Below are positions 24,208-32,783 of a stretch of DNA of 64,000 bases, piece by piece. The translations under genes and the position numbers were made by a program. The notes beneath the pieces were generated by a model. The model ran no database searches, was not told where the DNA came from, and worked only from the letters and a program-made list of their open reading frames with translations. Numbering within the stretch: the first letter of the stretch is position 1; the number at the start of each line of letters is the position of its first letter. Source of the stretch: Symbioplanes lichenis (GTDB taxonomy: Bacteria > Actinomycetota > Actinomycetes > Mycobacteriales > Micromonosporaceae); contig NZ_JAUZQD010000001.1 of NCBI RefSeq assembly GCF_030709675.1, forward strand, positions 248,001 through 312,000. Direction: 5' to 3'.

Positions 24208-24260
24208 GGGGCTCGGCGGGGTGCGCGCGGGCGAGCGGCGGGCAGCCCGGCCAGGAAAAG

Positions 24261-24306
24261 GCGGCCCGGCGCGGGAAAGCGGCCCGGCGCGGGAAAGCGG
24301 CCCGGC
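24261..24306. repeat. 18-bp tandem repeat, 2.5 copies
   Basis: GCGGCCCGGCGCGGGAAA occurs at 24261-24278 and 24279-24296 and partly again at 24297-24306, in the 151-bp gap after the MarR gene. No gene is seen in the gap. Confidence 0.8.
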
Positions 24307-24358
24307 CGGGTGGCGGCCCGGCAGAGCGGTGCGGGGCGGCGCGGCCCCGGCCCTGAAG

Positions 24359-24733
24359 TCAGGCCTGAGTAGGCGGCGGCCCGTCGAGCAGGGTGTAGAG
24401 CACGGTGATGCGGCCGTCCGCGACCAGCGACACGTCGAGCCCGCTCACGACCGGGTCGGCGCCCTCGGGGCCGAACTGCCACGGCAGCATGACGAGGTCG
24501 TGCGAGATGCGGACCGGACCGGCGGGGCGGAAGGCGAAGCCCGGCGAGCTCTCCAGCAGCGCCTTGGCCTTGGCGTCGACCGCGGCGCGGCCGGTGACGG
24601 TGCTGTCGGGGTCGTGGAAGACGACGTCCTCGGCGTAGGTCTGCTCGGCCGCCTTGGCGCGGGCGGCGTCGTCGCGCTCGTTGAAGACGCCGAGCAGGTT
24701 GGCGTAGGCGAGATCGGTCAGCGGATCGGACAT
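24359..24733 (-). CDS. SnoaL/NTF2-like protein
   Basis: A 124-residue cone-shaped NTF2-fold protein. LAYANLLGVFNERDDAARAK, YAEDVVFHDPDSTVTGRAAV and VVSGLDVSLVADGRITVLYT give the expected helix and strand order. ATG 24733 lies 7 bp after GAGGAG. Such proteins are small ligand-binding proteins or isomerase-like enzymes; the function here cannot be assigned. It stands alone. Confidence 0.82.
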   Translation of the reverse strand: MSDPLTDLAYANLLGVFNERDDAARAKAAEQTYAEDVVFHDPDSTVTGRAAVDAKAKALLESSPGFAFRPAGPVRISHDLVMLPWQFGPEGADPVVSGLDVSLVADGRITVLYTLLDGPPPTQA

Positions 24734-24834
24734 GGTCGCGCTCCTCACGACGGTGGCGTTCGGTGCGACGATCCTTGCACCGGCGATCCACTCCGGCCAC
24801 GTGCGCTCTGTCACCCACCCGGGGGAGAGTAGGG

Positions 24835-25377
24835 CTACAACTCCCCCGCGGGACGCCAGCCGGGCGGCGGATCCTGCCCCACGCGCCCGTCGACCGCCTC
24901 GCGCAGCAGATCCGCGTGGCCGGTGTGCCGGGCGTACTCCTCGATCAGGTCGCAGACCATCCGGCGCAGGCTGGCCGGGCTGCCGTCCGGCCCGGTGAGC
25001 GCGATCGCCTGCCCCAGACCCCCGTCGGCCAGGGCCGCGGCGAGCCGCTTCCGCGACCTTTCCACCGTACGGTCCCAGAGCGCATAAACCGCCTCGGGAG
25101 TGTCCTCCTCGGACAGCGTGAACTCGGTGCCGTCGTGACCGAGCCGGTCCCAGCGCTCGGTGTAGGGGCTGCCGTCCAGCATCGCCTGGAAATAGTGGTC
25201 CTCGACGAGCGCCAGATGCTTGAGCAGCCCGCCGAGTGTGAGCGCCGACGCGCCGACCCGGGCGCTCAGACCCGCCGCGTCGAGCCCGTCGGCCTTCCAG
25301 CGGAACGTGACGCGCTGCCGGTCGAGGGCGCCGGTGAGGTGTTCTTCCTCGGTGCCGGCGAAGGGAGGTTCGGTCAT
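24835..25377 (-). CDS. DinB-like (DUF664) metal-binding protein
   Basis: A 180-residue four-helix-bundle protein. LLKHLALVEDHYF and RHTGHADLLREAVDG supply the three His residues that bind metal in the DinB/YfiT superfamily. Some members use mycothiol as cosubstrate, which would suit an actinobacterium, but the reaction is unknown here. It lies 9 bp after the end of the FBP-domain gene on the same strand, so the two may be co-transcribed. Confidence 0.85.
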   Translation of the reverse strand: MTEPPFAGTEEEHLTGALDRQRVTFRWKADGLDAAGLSARVGASALTLGGLLKHLALVEDHYFQAMLDGSPYTERWDRLGHDGTEFTLSEEDTPEAVYALWDRTVERSRKRLAAALADGGLGQAIALTGPDGSPASLRRMVCDLIEEYARHTGHADLLREAVDGRVGQDPPPGWRPAGEL

Positions 25378-25386
25378 GGGGGCACG

Positions 25387-25875
25387 CTAGCCCGGGTTCC
25401 GGACGATCTGCTGCAGGAATGCGTCGAGGTGGGCCGTCAGGCGGGCCGTCTTCTCCTCCAGCGTGATCGTCTCGGGCAGCCGGGCGCCCGGCCCCGCGTC
25501 CCGCTTGCCGCGCAGATAGAGCGAGCAGCCGAAGTCGGTGCAGAAGTACGCGCCGACCGAGTCACCGCGCTTGCCCGCTCTACCGGCGCGCGGCGCGACC
25601 ATCAGCGACACCCCGCCGATCGGCGTCACGGTGCACATCGAGCACATGCTGCGGCGCATCCGGGTCGCGCCGGCCGAGGGGCTGCGCAGGACGACGGACG
25701 TGCCGGGCACCGCCACGTACGCCCGGCCGGGCGCCCGGGGATCGCGCCAGCCCAGATAGTCGAGGTCGGCCCAGGGCTGGGCGGCCAGGTCGCGTGGCAC
25801 GTGGAGGCGGGCGGCCTCGCCCTTGCTGCAGTTCACGAAGGCGCGACGGATCTCGGTCTCGGTCAACGGGGTCAT
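25387..25875 (-). CDS. FBP-domain (treble-clef zinc-finger) protein
   Basis: A 162-residue protein. The second half carries four cysteines in the order CSMC and YFCTDFGCSLY, the zinc-binding treble clef of the FBP C-terminal domain found in EF-G-binding (FusB-like) proteins. The N-terminal part (EIRRAFVNCSKGEAARLHVP) matches the usual opening. This group binds elongation factor G and can affect ribosome release; whether this member does so is not shown. ATG 25875 follows a TAGGCT box by six bases on the minus strand, so it is probably leaderless. It is divergent from a TetR regulator. Confidence 0.8.
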   Translation of the reverse strand: MTPLTETEIRRAFVNCSKGEAARLHVPRDLAAQPWADLDYLGWRDPRAPGRAYVAVPGTSVVLRSPSAGATRMRRSMCSMCTVTPIGGVSLMVAPRAGRAGKRGDSVGAYFCTDFGCSLYLRGKRDAGPGARLPETITLEEKTARLTAHLDAFLQQIVRNPG

Positions 25876-25882
25876 GGCACAA

Positions 25883-25899
25883 GCCTAAACCTTTTAGGC
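25883..25899. promoter_or_regulatory. TetR operator candidate
   Basis: GCCTAAA-CCT-TTTAGGC is a perfect inverted repeat lying on the -10 (TAGGCT) of the FBP-domain gene. It is followed by GGTTTAAAGG, a further related half-site. The divergent TetR gene starts 83 bp away. Confidence 0.6.
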
Positions 25900-25981
25900 A
25901 ATCGGTTTAAAGGCGAAGGTTGCAGCGACCCGATCACTCTGCGACGATCGGACGGAGTGTCCCCGGCCCTGGAGGTGCGCG

Positions 25982-26539
25982 TTGCCTCCGGCACGCAAGC
26001 GAGCGGATGCCCAGCGCAACGAGCAGGTCCTGCTCGACGCCGCGGCGAGCGTCTTCACCACGTCCGGCGTCGACGCCCCGGTGCGTGACATCGCCGCCGA
26101 AGCCGGCGTGGGCATGGGCACGATCTACCGCCACTTCCCGACCCGCGCCGACCTGATCGTCGCCGTCTACCGGCACCAGATCGAGACGTGCGCCGAGGCG
26201 GGCCCGATCCTGCTGCGTGAGAGCACCGGCCCGTACGCGGCCCTGGCCCGCTGGATCGACATGTTCGCCGACTTCCTCGTCACCAAGCACGGGCTGGCCG
26301 AGGTCCTGCAGTCGGACACGCCCGGCTTCGCCGCACTCCACGGCCTGTTCGTCGAGCGCCTGGCGCCGGTGCTGGCCGACCTGCTCACCGCCGCGGCGGG
26401 CGCGGGCGAGATCAAGCCGGGCATCCAGGCGTACACACTGATGCGCGGTGTCGGCAACCTGTGCGCGGGCGACAGCAGTGACCCGCGCTACGACGCCCGA
26501 TCCATGGTGACCCTGCTCGTCGCCGGCCTGCGCGCCTAG
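25982..26539 (+). CDS. TetR-family transcriptional regulator
   Basis: A 185-residue repressor starting at TTG 25982, fixed by GGAGGT (25971-25976) five bases upstream. VLLDAAASVFTTSGVDAPVR and DIAAEAGVGMGTIYRHFPTR are the HTH. The C-terminal domain (LARWIDMFADFLVTKHGLAE) is the ligand-binding helical bundle. It is divergent from the FBP-domain gene and probably acts at the dyad between them. The inducer is unknown. Confidence 0.9.
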   Translation: MPPARKRADAQRNEQVLLDAAASVFTTSGVDAPVRDIAAEAGVGMGTIYRHFPTRADLIVAVYRHQIETCAEAGPILLRESTGPYAALARWIDMFADFLVTKHGLAEVLQSDTPGFAALHGLFVERLAPVLADLLTAAAGAGEIKPGIQAYTLMRGVGNLCAGDSSDPRYDARSMVTLLVAGLRA

Positions 26540-26554
26540 CCGAGGACGGCGCTC

Positions 26555-26580
26555 GTGCCCCCGGGGCGACCCGGGGGCAC
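26555..26580. terminator. Bidirectional hairpin terminator
   Basis: GTGCCCCCGGG (26555-26565) and CCCGGGGGCAC (26570-26580) form a perfect 11-bp stem with a GCGA tetraloop. It sits between convergent TetR and GH92 genes. Confidence 0.8.
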
Positions 26581-26591
26581 GGCAGCACGGC

Positions 26592-29500
26592 TCAGGAGAG
26601 CGTCAGGGCGTACACGGTGATGCGCGGGTCGTCCGGCAGGGTGATCGAGCGGATCTCCTTACCGGCGGCCGCCGGGAGCGACGCGGCGAAAAGGCTCACC
26701 GGCGGCCCGTCGACCCCGGTGCCGGCCTTGATGCGGTGCGGCATGGCGAGCACCTGGGTGGTGCCGGCCGCCGCGGTGCCGCACCAGTCGGCGATCGTCA
26801 CCGAGGCGGCCGACGTGGTGCCGTCGGTGTAACCAATGGTCACGGCGCCGGTCACCGGGCCGTTGTGGCTGGCGGCGACCAGGTTGATCGCGGTGGAGGA
26901 GCCGGGGACCAGCAGGGACTGGCCCCGCGCCGGGACGAAGTTGCCCCTGGTGCCCGTGGGGTCCGGCGCCTGGTACGTCACGCCGCCCCACGCCACCGGG
27001 CCGGCGGCCGGCAGCAGCGACGCGTCGTAGCTCCAGCCGCCCCCGTCGTAGTTGCCGGACGTGGTGTCGGCCACGGTGGCCGTGCCGTCGAGGGTCGCCA
27101 GCGACGACAGGTCGACCTGGCAGCCGGCCGTCGACGTGACACAGGTCAACGGCTTGACCGCGGTGACCGTCGCGGTGCGGGTGACTGCTCCCGTCCGTAC
27201 GGTGATGGGGTAGTTGCCCTCCGCCGTGCCGGCCGGGGCCTCCGCCGTGACCGTCGCCGTCCAGCCGACCGGCAGATGCTTGCTGAGCAGCACCTTCTGC
27301 GCCGGCTTGACGCTCACCTTCCAGCCCTTGGGTGCCGTCGCCGTGACGCGCGGGGCGATGAGCAGCGGCGCCTGCGCGAGGACGTCGGCCTCGAAGGTCA
27401 CGCGCGAGCTGGTCGCCGCGCCGGCCGGGACCGCGGCCGACGCCGGGCGGACCGACAGATCCACGTGGGTACGCGAGTCGGCCGGCGCCTTGTTCACCGA
27501 CGGCGGCTCGGCACTGGCCGCCGTGCCCCATCGGGACGGCGTGGTGCCGAGCGTGTGGGCAAGCGTGCCGCCCTTCGCGACGTCCTGCCACGAGACCCAG
27601 TTCTTCGTCACCTGCTTGCCGTTGAGCGCCACCTTCTGGATGTAGCGCTTGCTGTCCGAGGCGCCCGGCGCGGTGATCTTGAGAGTGGAGGACCCGGTGC
27701 GCACGGTCGCCGACGGGAACTGCGGGCTGGAGACGGCGAGGAAGTTCGCGCCGCTCATCGTCGGATAGAGGCCGAGCGACGAGAAGACGTACCAGGCGCT
27801 CATCGTGCCGAGGTCGTCGTTGCCGGTCATGCCGTCGGGCCCGGTGGTGAAGAGCGTCATCGCGGCGCGGACCACGGTGGCGGTCTTCGCCGGCTCACCC
27901 GCCCAGTGATACATGTACGGCGCGAGCAGGTCGGGCTCGTTGTTCGGGTTGTACGTCTTCTTGGAGTAGTACTCGTACGGCGCCGCGATCCAGTCCTGCT
28001 TCACGACCGACGAAGGGTCGGTCAGCAGCTTGTCGTAGACGAAGAAGTCGTCCAGCCGCTTCTCCGTGGCCTTGCGGCCGCCCATCAGCGAGACCAGCCC
28101 GGCCGGGTCCTGCGGGACGAGCCACTGGTACTGGTACGCGCCGCCCTCGTGGAACTGCTCGGACGCGGCCACCGGGTCGTACGGGGTGAGCCAGGTGCCG
28201 TCCACCGTGCGCGGGCGGAACTGCTTGATCGAGGAGTCCCACAGGTTGCGGTACCACTGGCCACGGGCGGCGAAGAGCTTGGCGTCCGCGGTCTTGCCCA
28301 GCCCCTTGGCCATCAGCGCGAGGGCGGCGTCGGCGGCCGAGTACTCGAGCGTGGCCGAGGCCGGGTGCACGCAGTCGTTGTCGCCGCCCTTGTGCACGCA
28401 ATCCTCGCCGAGCGTGAGGCCCGACGGGATGTAGCCCCGGTCGGCGTAGTAGTCCTGCCCGGTGCGGCCGTTGTAGGGCGAGTCGGCCGGGGGCTGCGAC
28501 GTGGCGTTCTTGCGCAGGAGCGCGTACGCCTCCTGCTCGTAGCCCTTCAGCAGGCCCTTGGACCAGGCCTCGACCAGGAACGGGGTGACCGGGTCGCCGG
28601 TCATGATGTTGGTCTCGCTGTTCGCGAGGGCCCAGCGCGGCAGCCACCCGCCGTCGCGGCCGATCGCCACGACCGAGAGCGCCACGTCGCGGGCCACGTC
28701 GGGCGTCAGCAGTTCGAGCAGCTGGTTCTGCGGCCGGTACGTGTCCCAGAGCGAGAAGTTCTGGTACGGCGTGTAGCCCGACGCGGTGTGCACCTCGCCG
28801 TCGAAGCCGACGTACCGGCCGTCGACGTCCCCGGCCACGTTCGGGTGCAGCAGCGAGTGGTAGAGCGCGGTGTAGAAGGCGCTGCGCCGCTCCGAGGGGC
28901 CGCCGTCGATCTTGATCCGGTCCAGCTCGCCGGCCCAGGTGGCGCGGAGGGCGGCCCGGGTGGCGTCGAAGTCGTACGAGTCGGCGGTCTCCGCGGCGAG
29001 GTTCTTCCGCGCGCCGTCCAGACCGGTGTACGAGAGGGCGACCTTGACGACGACGTCCTTGTCCTCGGAGGCGTCGAAGGTCACGTAGGCACCGTTGGTC
29101 CCGTCGCGGCCGCCGGGCGTGATCGACGACCCCTGCCACGAGCCGTACGACGCGAACGGCCGGTCGAACGTGGCGGTGAAGTAGACGGTGTGCTGATCCT
29201 TGCCCGCGCAGAAGTTCCCGGCGTGCACGCGGCCCTCGACCGTCCGGTCCCCGACCACGTGGATCTCGGAGTCGAAGACGGACTGGTTGGCCTTGCCGGT
29301 GTTGAAGAGGACGTTCGCGGCGTCCGTCGACGGGAAGGTGTAGCGCTGCCAGCCGGTGCGCTGCGTCGCCGTCAGCTCGGCCTGCGTCCCGTACTTGGAC
29401 AGGCCGACCCGGTAGTAGCCGGGCGACGCGTCCTCGTCGTCGTGCGAGTAGGGCGACTTGTAGACGTTGACGTCCGTACTCGTGACGGCGCCCGTGGTCG

Positions 29501-29792
29501 GCAGCATCGGCAGCTCGCCGGCCACGCCGCAGCCGACGCCCGACAGGTGCGTCTGGCTGAAGCCGTAGATCGAGGTCTGCTGGTAGTCGTAGCCGCCCTG
29601 GCCGCCGGTGTCGGGACTGACCTGCACCATGCCGAACGGCGCGCTCGCGCCCGGGAACGTGTTCCCGAAGTTCTGGGTGCCGACGAACGGATGCACGAGG
29701 TCGACGGGTTCGGGATCGGCCTGCGCCGCGGCGGGCGAGGCATGGACCACCCCCGCGAGCAGCACGGCGGTCGTCAGGAGCGAACGGAGCAC
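26592..29792 (-). CDS. Second secreted GH92-family glycosidase (alpha-mannosidase type)
   Basis: A 1066-residue exported enzyme. GTG 29792 is chosen because GGAGGT lies 5 bp upstream; a longer frame to 29846 has no such site. Residues 1-24 are a signal peptide (LLTTAVLLAGVVHASPAAAQ). The GH92 catalytic region fills about 30-730: DLVHPFVGTQNFGNTFPGAS is the N-terminal signature, SLWDTYRPQNQLLELLTPDV and VAIGRDGGWLPRWALANSET lie in the barrel, and GNDDLGTMSAWYVFSSLGLY contains the catalytic acidic pair. Residues 760-860 look like a NEW3-type beta-sandwich and 880-1066 another carbohydrate-binding-like module. It differs from the first GH92 in lacking N-terminal discoidin modules, so substrate range may differ. 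A related operator lies on its promoter. Confidence 0.92.
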   Translation of the reverse strand: MLRSLLTTAVLLAGVVHASPAAAQADPEPVDLVHPFVGTQNFGNTFPGASAPFGMVQVSPDTGGQGGYDYQQTSIYGFSQTHLSGVGCGVAGELPMLPTTGAVTSTDVNVYKSPYSHDDEDASPGYYRVGLSKYGTQAELTATQRTGWQRYTFPSTDAANVLFNTGKANQSVFDSEIHVVGDRTVEGRVHAGNFCAGKDQHTVYFTATFDRPFASYGSWQGSSITPGGRDGTNGAYVTFDASEDKDVVVKVALSYTGLDGARKNLAAETADSYDFDATRAALRATWAGELDRIKIDGGPSERRSAFYTALYHSLLHPNVAGDVDGRYVGFDGEVHTASGYTPYQNFSLWDTYRPQNQLLELLTPDVARDVALSVVAIGRDGGWLPRWALANSETNIMTGDPVTPFLVEAWSKGLLKGYEQEAYALLRKNATSQPPADSPYNGRTGQDYYADRGYIPSGLTLGEDCVHKGGDNDCVHPASATLEYSAADAALALMAKGLGKTADAKLFAARGQWYRNLWDSSIKQFRPRTVDGTWLTPYDPVAASEQFHEGGAYQYQWLVPQDPAGLVSLMGGRKATEKRLDDFFVYDKLLTDPSSVVKQDWIAAPYEYYSKKTYNPNNEPDLLAPYMYHWAGEPAKTATVVRAAMTLFTTGPDGMTGNDDLGTMSAWYVFSSLGLYPTMSGANFLAVSSPQFPSATVRTGSSTLKITAPGASDSKRYIQKVALNGKQVTKNWVSWQDVAKGGTLAHTLGTTPSRWGTAASAEPPSVNKAPADSRTHVDLSVRPASAAVPAGAATSSRVTFEADVLAQAPLLIAPRVTATAPKGWKVSVKPAQKVLLSKHLPVGWTATVTAEAPAGTAEGNYPITVRTGAVTRTATVTAVKPLTCVTSTAGCQVDLSSLATLDGTATVADTTSGNYDGGGWSYDASLLPAAGPVAWGGVTYQAPDPTGTRGNFVPARGQSLLVPGSSTAINLVAASHNGPVTGAVTIGYTDGTTSAASVTIADWCGTAAAGTTQVLAMPHRIKAGTGVDGPPVSLFAASLPAAAGKEIRSITLPDDPRITVYALTLS

Positions 29793-29809
29793 GGTGAACC
29801 TCCGGTCAA

Positions 29810-29819
29810 CTTTGCAAAG
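29810..29819. promoter_or_regulatory. Small palindrome CTTTGCAAAG
   Basis: A perfect 10-bp palindrome 18 bp upstream of the GH92 start codon, between its promoter and its Shine-Dalgarno. The TTGCAA core is common in LacI-family operators. Its role is not known. Confidence 0.4.
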
Positions 29820-29825
29820 AGTCCG

Positions 29826-29839
29826 TGACAACGCTGTCA
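29826..29839. promoter_or_regulatory. LacI-type operator TGACAACGCTGTCA on the second GH92 promoter
   Basis: It matches the palindrome at 1708-1721 in 12 of 14 bases. On the minus strand TTGACA (29854-29859) and CAGCGT (29831-29836) form a promoter with 17-bp spacing whose -10 lies inside this site. Confidence 0.6.
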
Positions 29840-29981
29840 TCATCAATCACGCCTGTCAATGCGCTCCCGACTTGCTACCTACAAGATCGCCGGGATGCCT
29901 CAAGCCCGCCTCCGCCCGCCCGATAGCGGCACATGCGAGCCGTCCCGCCCGGGCGGCCCTCCCCCGATGGAGACGAGGGCG

Positions 29982-32783
29982 ATGGCTACCACCGAATCGC
30001 CGGCGCCGGCCGAGCGACCCAGGCCCCGCGGCACCCGCCGCTGGTTCCGCCTGTGCGTCGCCGTGGCCGCCGTCGTCGCCGCGTTCGGCCTGGTGCTCAG
30101 CGCCGGCACCCCGGACGTCGCCAAGACCGTCTCGAACTTCGGCCTGTGCGTCGCCGCGGTCGCCGCGGCCGCCGGCTGCCTGCGCCGGGCCACCACCCTG
30201 CGCGGCCGGCTGCGCGCCGGCTGGGGCCTGATCGGGCTGGCGGTCCTCTCGTGGGGGCTCGGCCAGGCCTGCACGATCTGGCTCGACACGTTCACCGGCT
30301 CGGTGCCGCTGCCGTCCCAGGCCGACCTCGGCTATCTGGGCATGGTGCTGCTAGCGCCGGCCGGGCTGCTCGTGCTCCCGGTCGCCGACCGCACCGCCGC
30401 GCAACGCGCCCGCAGTGTGCTCGACGGCCTGATGGTCGCCACGTCGCTCATGCTCATGGCCTGGCTCTTCGTCGTCGAGCCGCTGCTGCGGGCGGGCAAC
30501 GACAACCGCCTCGCCCTGTACGTGAGCCTCGCCTACCCGCTCGGCGACGTCGTCATCGTCACGATCGTCATCTACATGCTGGCGCTGCAACGGCGGGGCG
30601 GGCGCAACACGGCGCACCTCGCGCTGGTCGGCTCCGGCATCGTCGCCTTCGCGATGTCCGACATCGGGTACGCGTACCTGAACCTCATCGGCGCCTATCG
30701 CTCCGGCGGCGTCACGGACATCGGCTGGTTCGCGGGCTTCTCGCTGATCCTGCTGGCCGCCGTGCGCCCGGTCGCCGCGGCCGCCGAGACCCCGGACGCC
30801 GACAACGGCACCCGTCCGATCGGGGTGCTGCTCCCCTATGTGGCGGTGCTCGCGGCGCTGGTGACGAGCGTCGTCTACTTCGCCCGTACGGGTCAGAGCA
30901 GCGCCGTGGTCGCGTACAGCCGGTCTGCTCTGATCCTGTTGATCGTGGGCCGGCAGCTGCTCACCCTGCTGGAGAACCGGGGTCTGACCCGCGGGCTCGA
31001 GGAGCGCGTCGCCGGCCGGACCGCCGAGCTCTACGCCAGTGAGCAGCGCTTCCAGGCGCTCGTGCAGCACAGCTCCGATGTCGTGAGCGTGGTCAGCCCG
31101 ACCGGCGAGGTGCTCTACCAGAGCGAGAGCGTGCAGCGGGTGTTCGGCTACTCCGCCGCGATGCTCACCGGGCAGCAGGTCACCGTCGCGCTCGACCCCG
31201 ACGCGAGCGGGACCCTCATGCACGCGCTCGCCTCGGTCGCCCGCCGGCCCTACGCGACGACCGTGGTCGAGGTGACGCTCCCGCACCGCGACGGGCGGCA
31301 GCTGCGCGCCGAGATCACCGTGACGAACCTGCTCGACGACGCGAGCGTCGGCGGGCTCGTGCTCAACACCCGTGACATCACCGAGCGCAAGGAGCTGCAG
31401 GAGCAGCTGGTCCACGAGGCGTACCACGACTCGCTGACCCAGCTCGCCAACCGCGCGCTCTTCCGCGAGAAAGTTGCCGAGGCGCTGTCCCGGCGGACGG
31501 CGGCCGAGGACGTGACCGTGCTCTTCCTCGACCTCGACGGGTTCAAGGAGGTCAACGACAGCCTCGGGCACCTGGCCGGCGACAAGCTGCTGGTGCAGGT
31601 CGCCGCCCGGCTCACCGGCTCGGTGCGCGAGGGCGACGTGGTGGCCCGGTTCGGCGGCGACGAGTTCGCCGTCCTCATCTGCGCCGAGTACGGCACCGAC
31701 GACGCGACCACCGTGGCCCGGCGCATCGTCGACGGGCTGCACGAGCCGTTCCGCATCGACGAGCGCGAGCTGCACGTGCGGGGCAGTGCGGGGCTCGCCG
31801 CGTACAGCGACCTGGGCGCCGCCCCGGGCACCCGGACCGACGTGCGGCCCGGCGACGGCGACCGCGACGACAACCACGCGGACGACGCCGAGCAGCTGAT
31901 GCGCAACGCCGACCTGGCCATGTACAAGGCGAAGGCGGCGGGCGGCAGCGGCTGGGCCACGTACGACCCGGCCATGCTGGCCGGGCTCGTCGAGCGGCTC
32001 GAGCTGGAGGCCGACCTGCGCCGGGCCCTCGACCGCGGCGAGCTGGAGCTGCACTACCAGCCGACCATCGACATGACGGACAGCCGGGTCGTGGGTTTCG
32101 AGGCGCTGGTGCGCTGGCGTCATCCCGAACGCGGACTGATCCCGCCACTGAGCTTCATCCCGATCGCCGAGGCGACCGGGCTGATCGTGCCCCTGGGCCA
32201 CTGGGTCATCGCCGAGGCGTGCCGCCAGGCCATGTCATGGGCGGCCGAGACCGGGCAGCCCCCGGTGAAGATGGCCGTCAACGTGTCGGTGCGGCAGTTC
32301 GACCGGACCGATCTGGCCGAGGTCGTCCGCGGCGTCCTCACCGAGACCGGCATGCCGGCGGACAAGCTGTGCCTGGAGATGACCGAGAGCGTCCTCATGA
32401 CCGACACCGAGGAGAACCTCGCGCAGCTGGTCCGGCTCAAGGCGCTGGGCGTCACCCTGGCGATCGACGATTTCGGTACGGGCTACTCCTCGCTCGCGTA
32501 CCTCCGGCGCTTCCCGGTCGACACCCTCAAGATCGACCGCTCGTTCGTGATGCACCTCGGCGGCCAGGCCGACGACGCCGCGCTGGCCGGCACGATCGTC
32601 CAGCTCGGGCAGAGCCTGGGCATGTCGACGGTCGCCGAGGGCATCGAGGAGTACGGGCAGCTCGCCGCGTTGCGCGACATGGGCTGCACGTTCGCGCAGG
32701 GCTTCTACTTCTCCCGTCCCGTGCCCGCGCCCGAAGCGGGCCGGCTGCTGTCCGAGTCCGCCGCTGCCCTGGAGACCCGATGA
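29982..32783 (+). CDS. Membrane GGDEF-EAL protein with PAS domain (c-di-GMP turnover)
   Basis: A 933-residue bifunctional-type signalling protein. Residues about 20-370 contain eight to ten membrane helices of an MHYT/7TM-like sensor. A PAS domain follows (about 390-510, QRFQALVQHSSDVVSVVSPT). The GGDEF domain has an intact active site, FGGDEFAVL, and a REGD inhibitory site just before it, so it should make c-di-GMP; it carries an Asp-rich loop insertion near residue 630. The EAL domain is also complete by motif: GFEALVRWRHP, NVSVRQF, LEMTES, IDDFGTGYSSL and KIDRSF, so phosphodiesterase activity is possible. ATG 29982 follows GGAGACGAGG. The stop codon overlaps the start of the decarboxylase gene (ATGA). 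Confidence 0.93.
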   Translation: MATTESPAPAERPRPRGTRRWFRLCVAVAAVVAAFGLVLSAGTPDVAKTVSNFGLCVAAVAAAAGCLRRATTLRGRLRAGWGLIGLAVLSWGLGQACTIWLDTFTGSVPLPSQADLGYLGMVLLAPAGLLVLPVADRTAAQRARSVLDGLMVATSLMLMAWLFVVEPLLRAGNDNRLALYVSLAYPLGDVVIVTIVIYMLALQRRGGRNTAHLALVGSGIVAFAMSDIGYAYLNLIGAYRSGGVTDIGWFAGFSLILLAAVRPVAAAAETPDADNGTRPIGVLLPYVAVLAALVTSVVYFARTGQSSAVVAYSRSALILLIVGRQLLTLLENRGLTRGLEERVAGRTAELYASEQRFQALVQHSSDVVSVVSPTGEVLYQSESVQRVFGYSAAMLTGQQVTVALDPDASGTLMHALASVARRPYATTVVEVTLPHRDGRQLRAEITVTNLLDDASVGGLVLNTRDITERKELQEQLVHEAYHDSLTQLANRALFREKVAEALSRRTAAEDVTVLFLDLDGFKEVNDSLGHLAGDKLLVQVAARLTGSVREGDVVARFGGDEFAVLICAEYGTDDATTVARRIVDGLHEPFRIDERELHVRGSAGLAAYSDLGAAPGTRTDVRPGDGDRDDNHADDAEQLMRNADLAMYKAKAAGGSGWATYDPAMLAGLVERLELEADLRRALDRGELELHYQPTIDMTDSRVVGFEALVRWRHPERGLIPPLSFIPIAEATGLIVPLGHWVIAEACRQAMSWAAETGQPPVKMAVNVSVRQFDRTDLAEVVRGVLTETGMPADKLCLEMTESVLMTDTEENLAQLVRLKALGVTLAIDDFGTGYSSLAYLRRFPVDTLKIDRSFVMHLGGQADDAALAGTIVQLGQSLGMSTVAEGIEEYGQLAALRDMGCTFAQGFYFSRPVPAPEAGRLLSESAAALETR

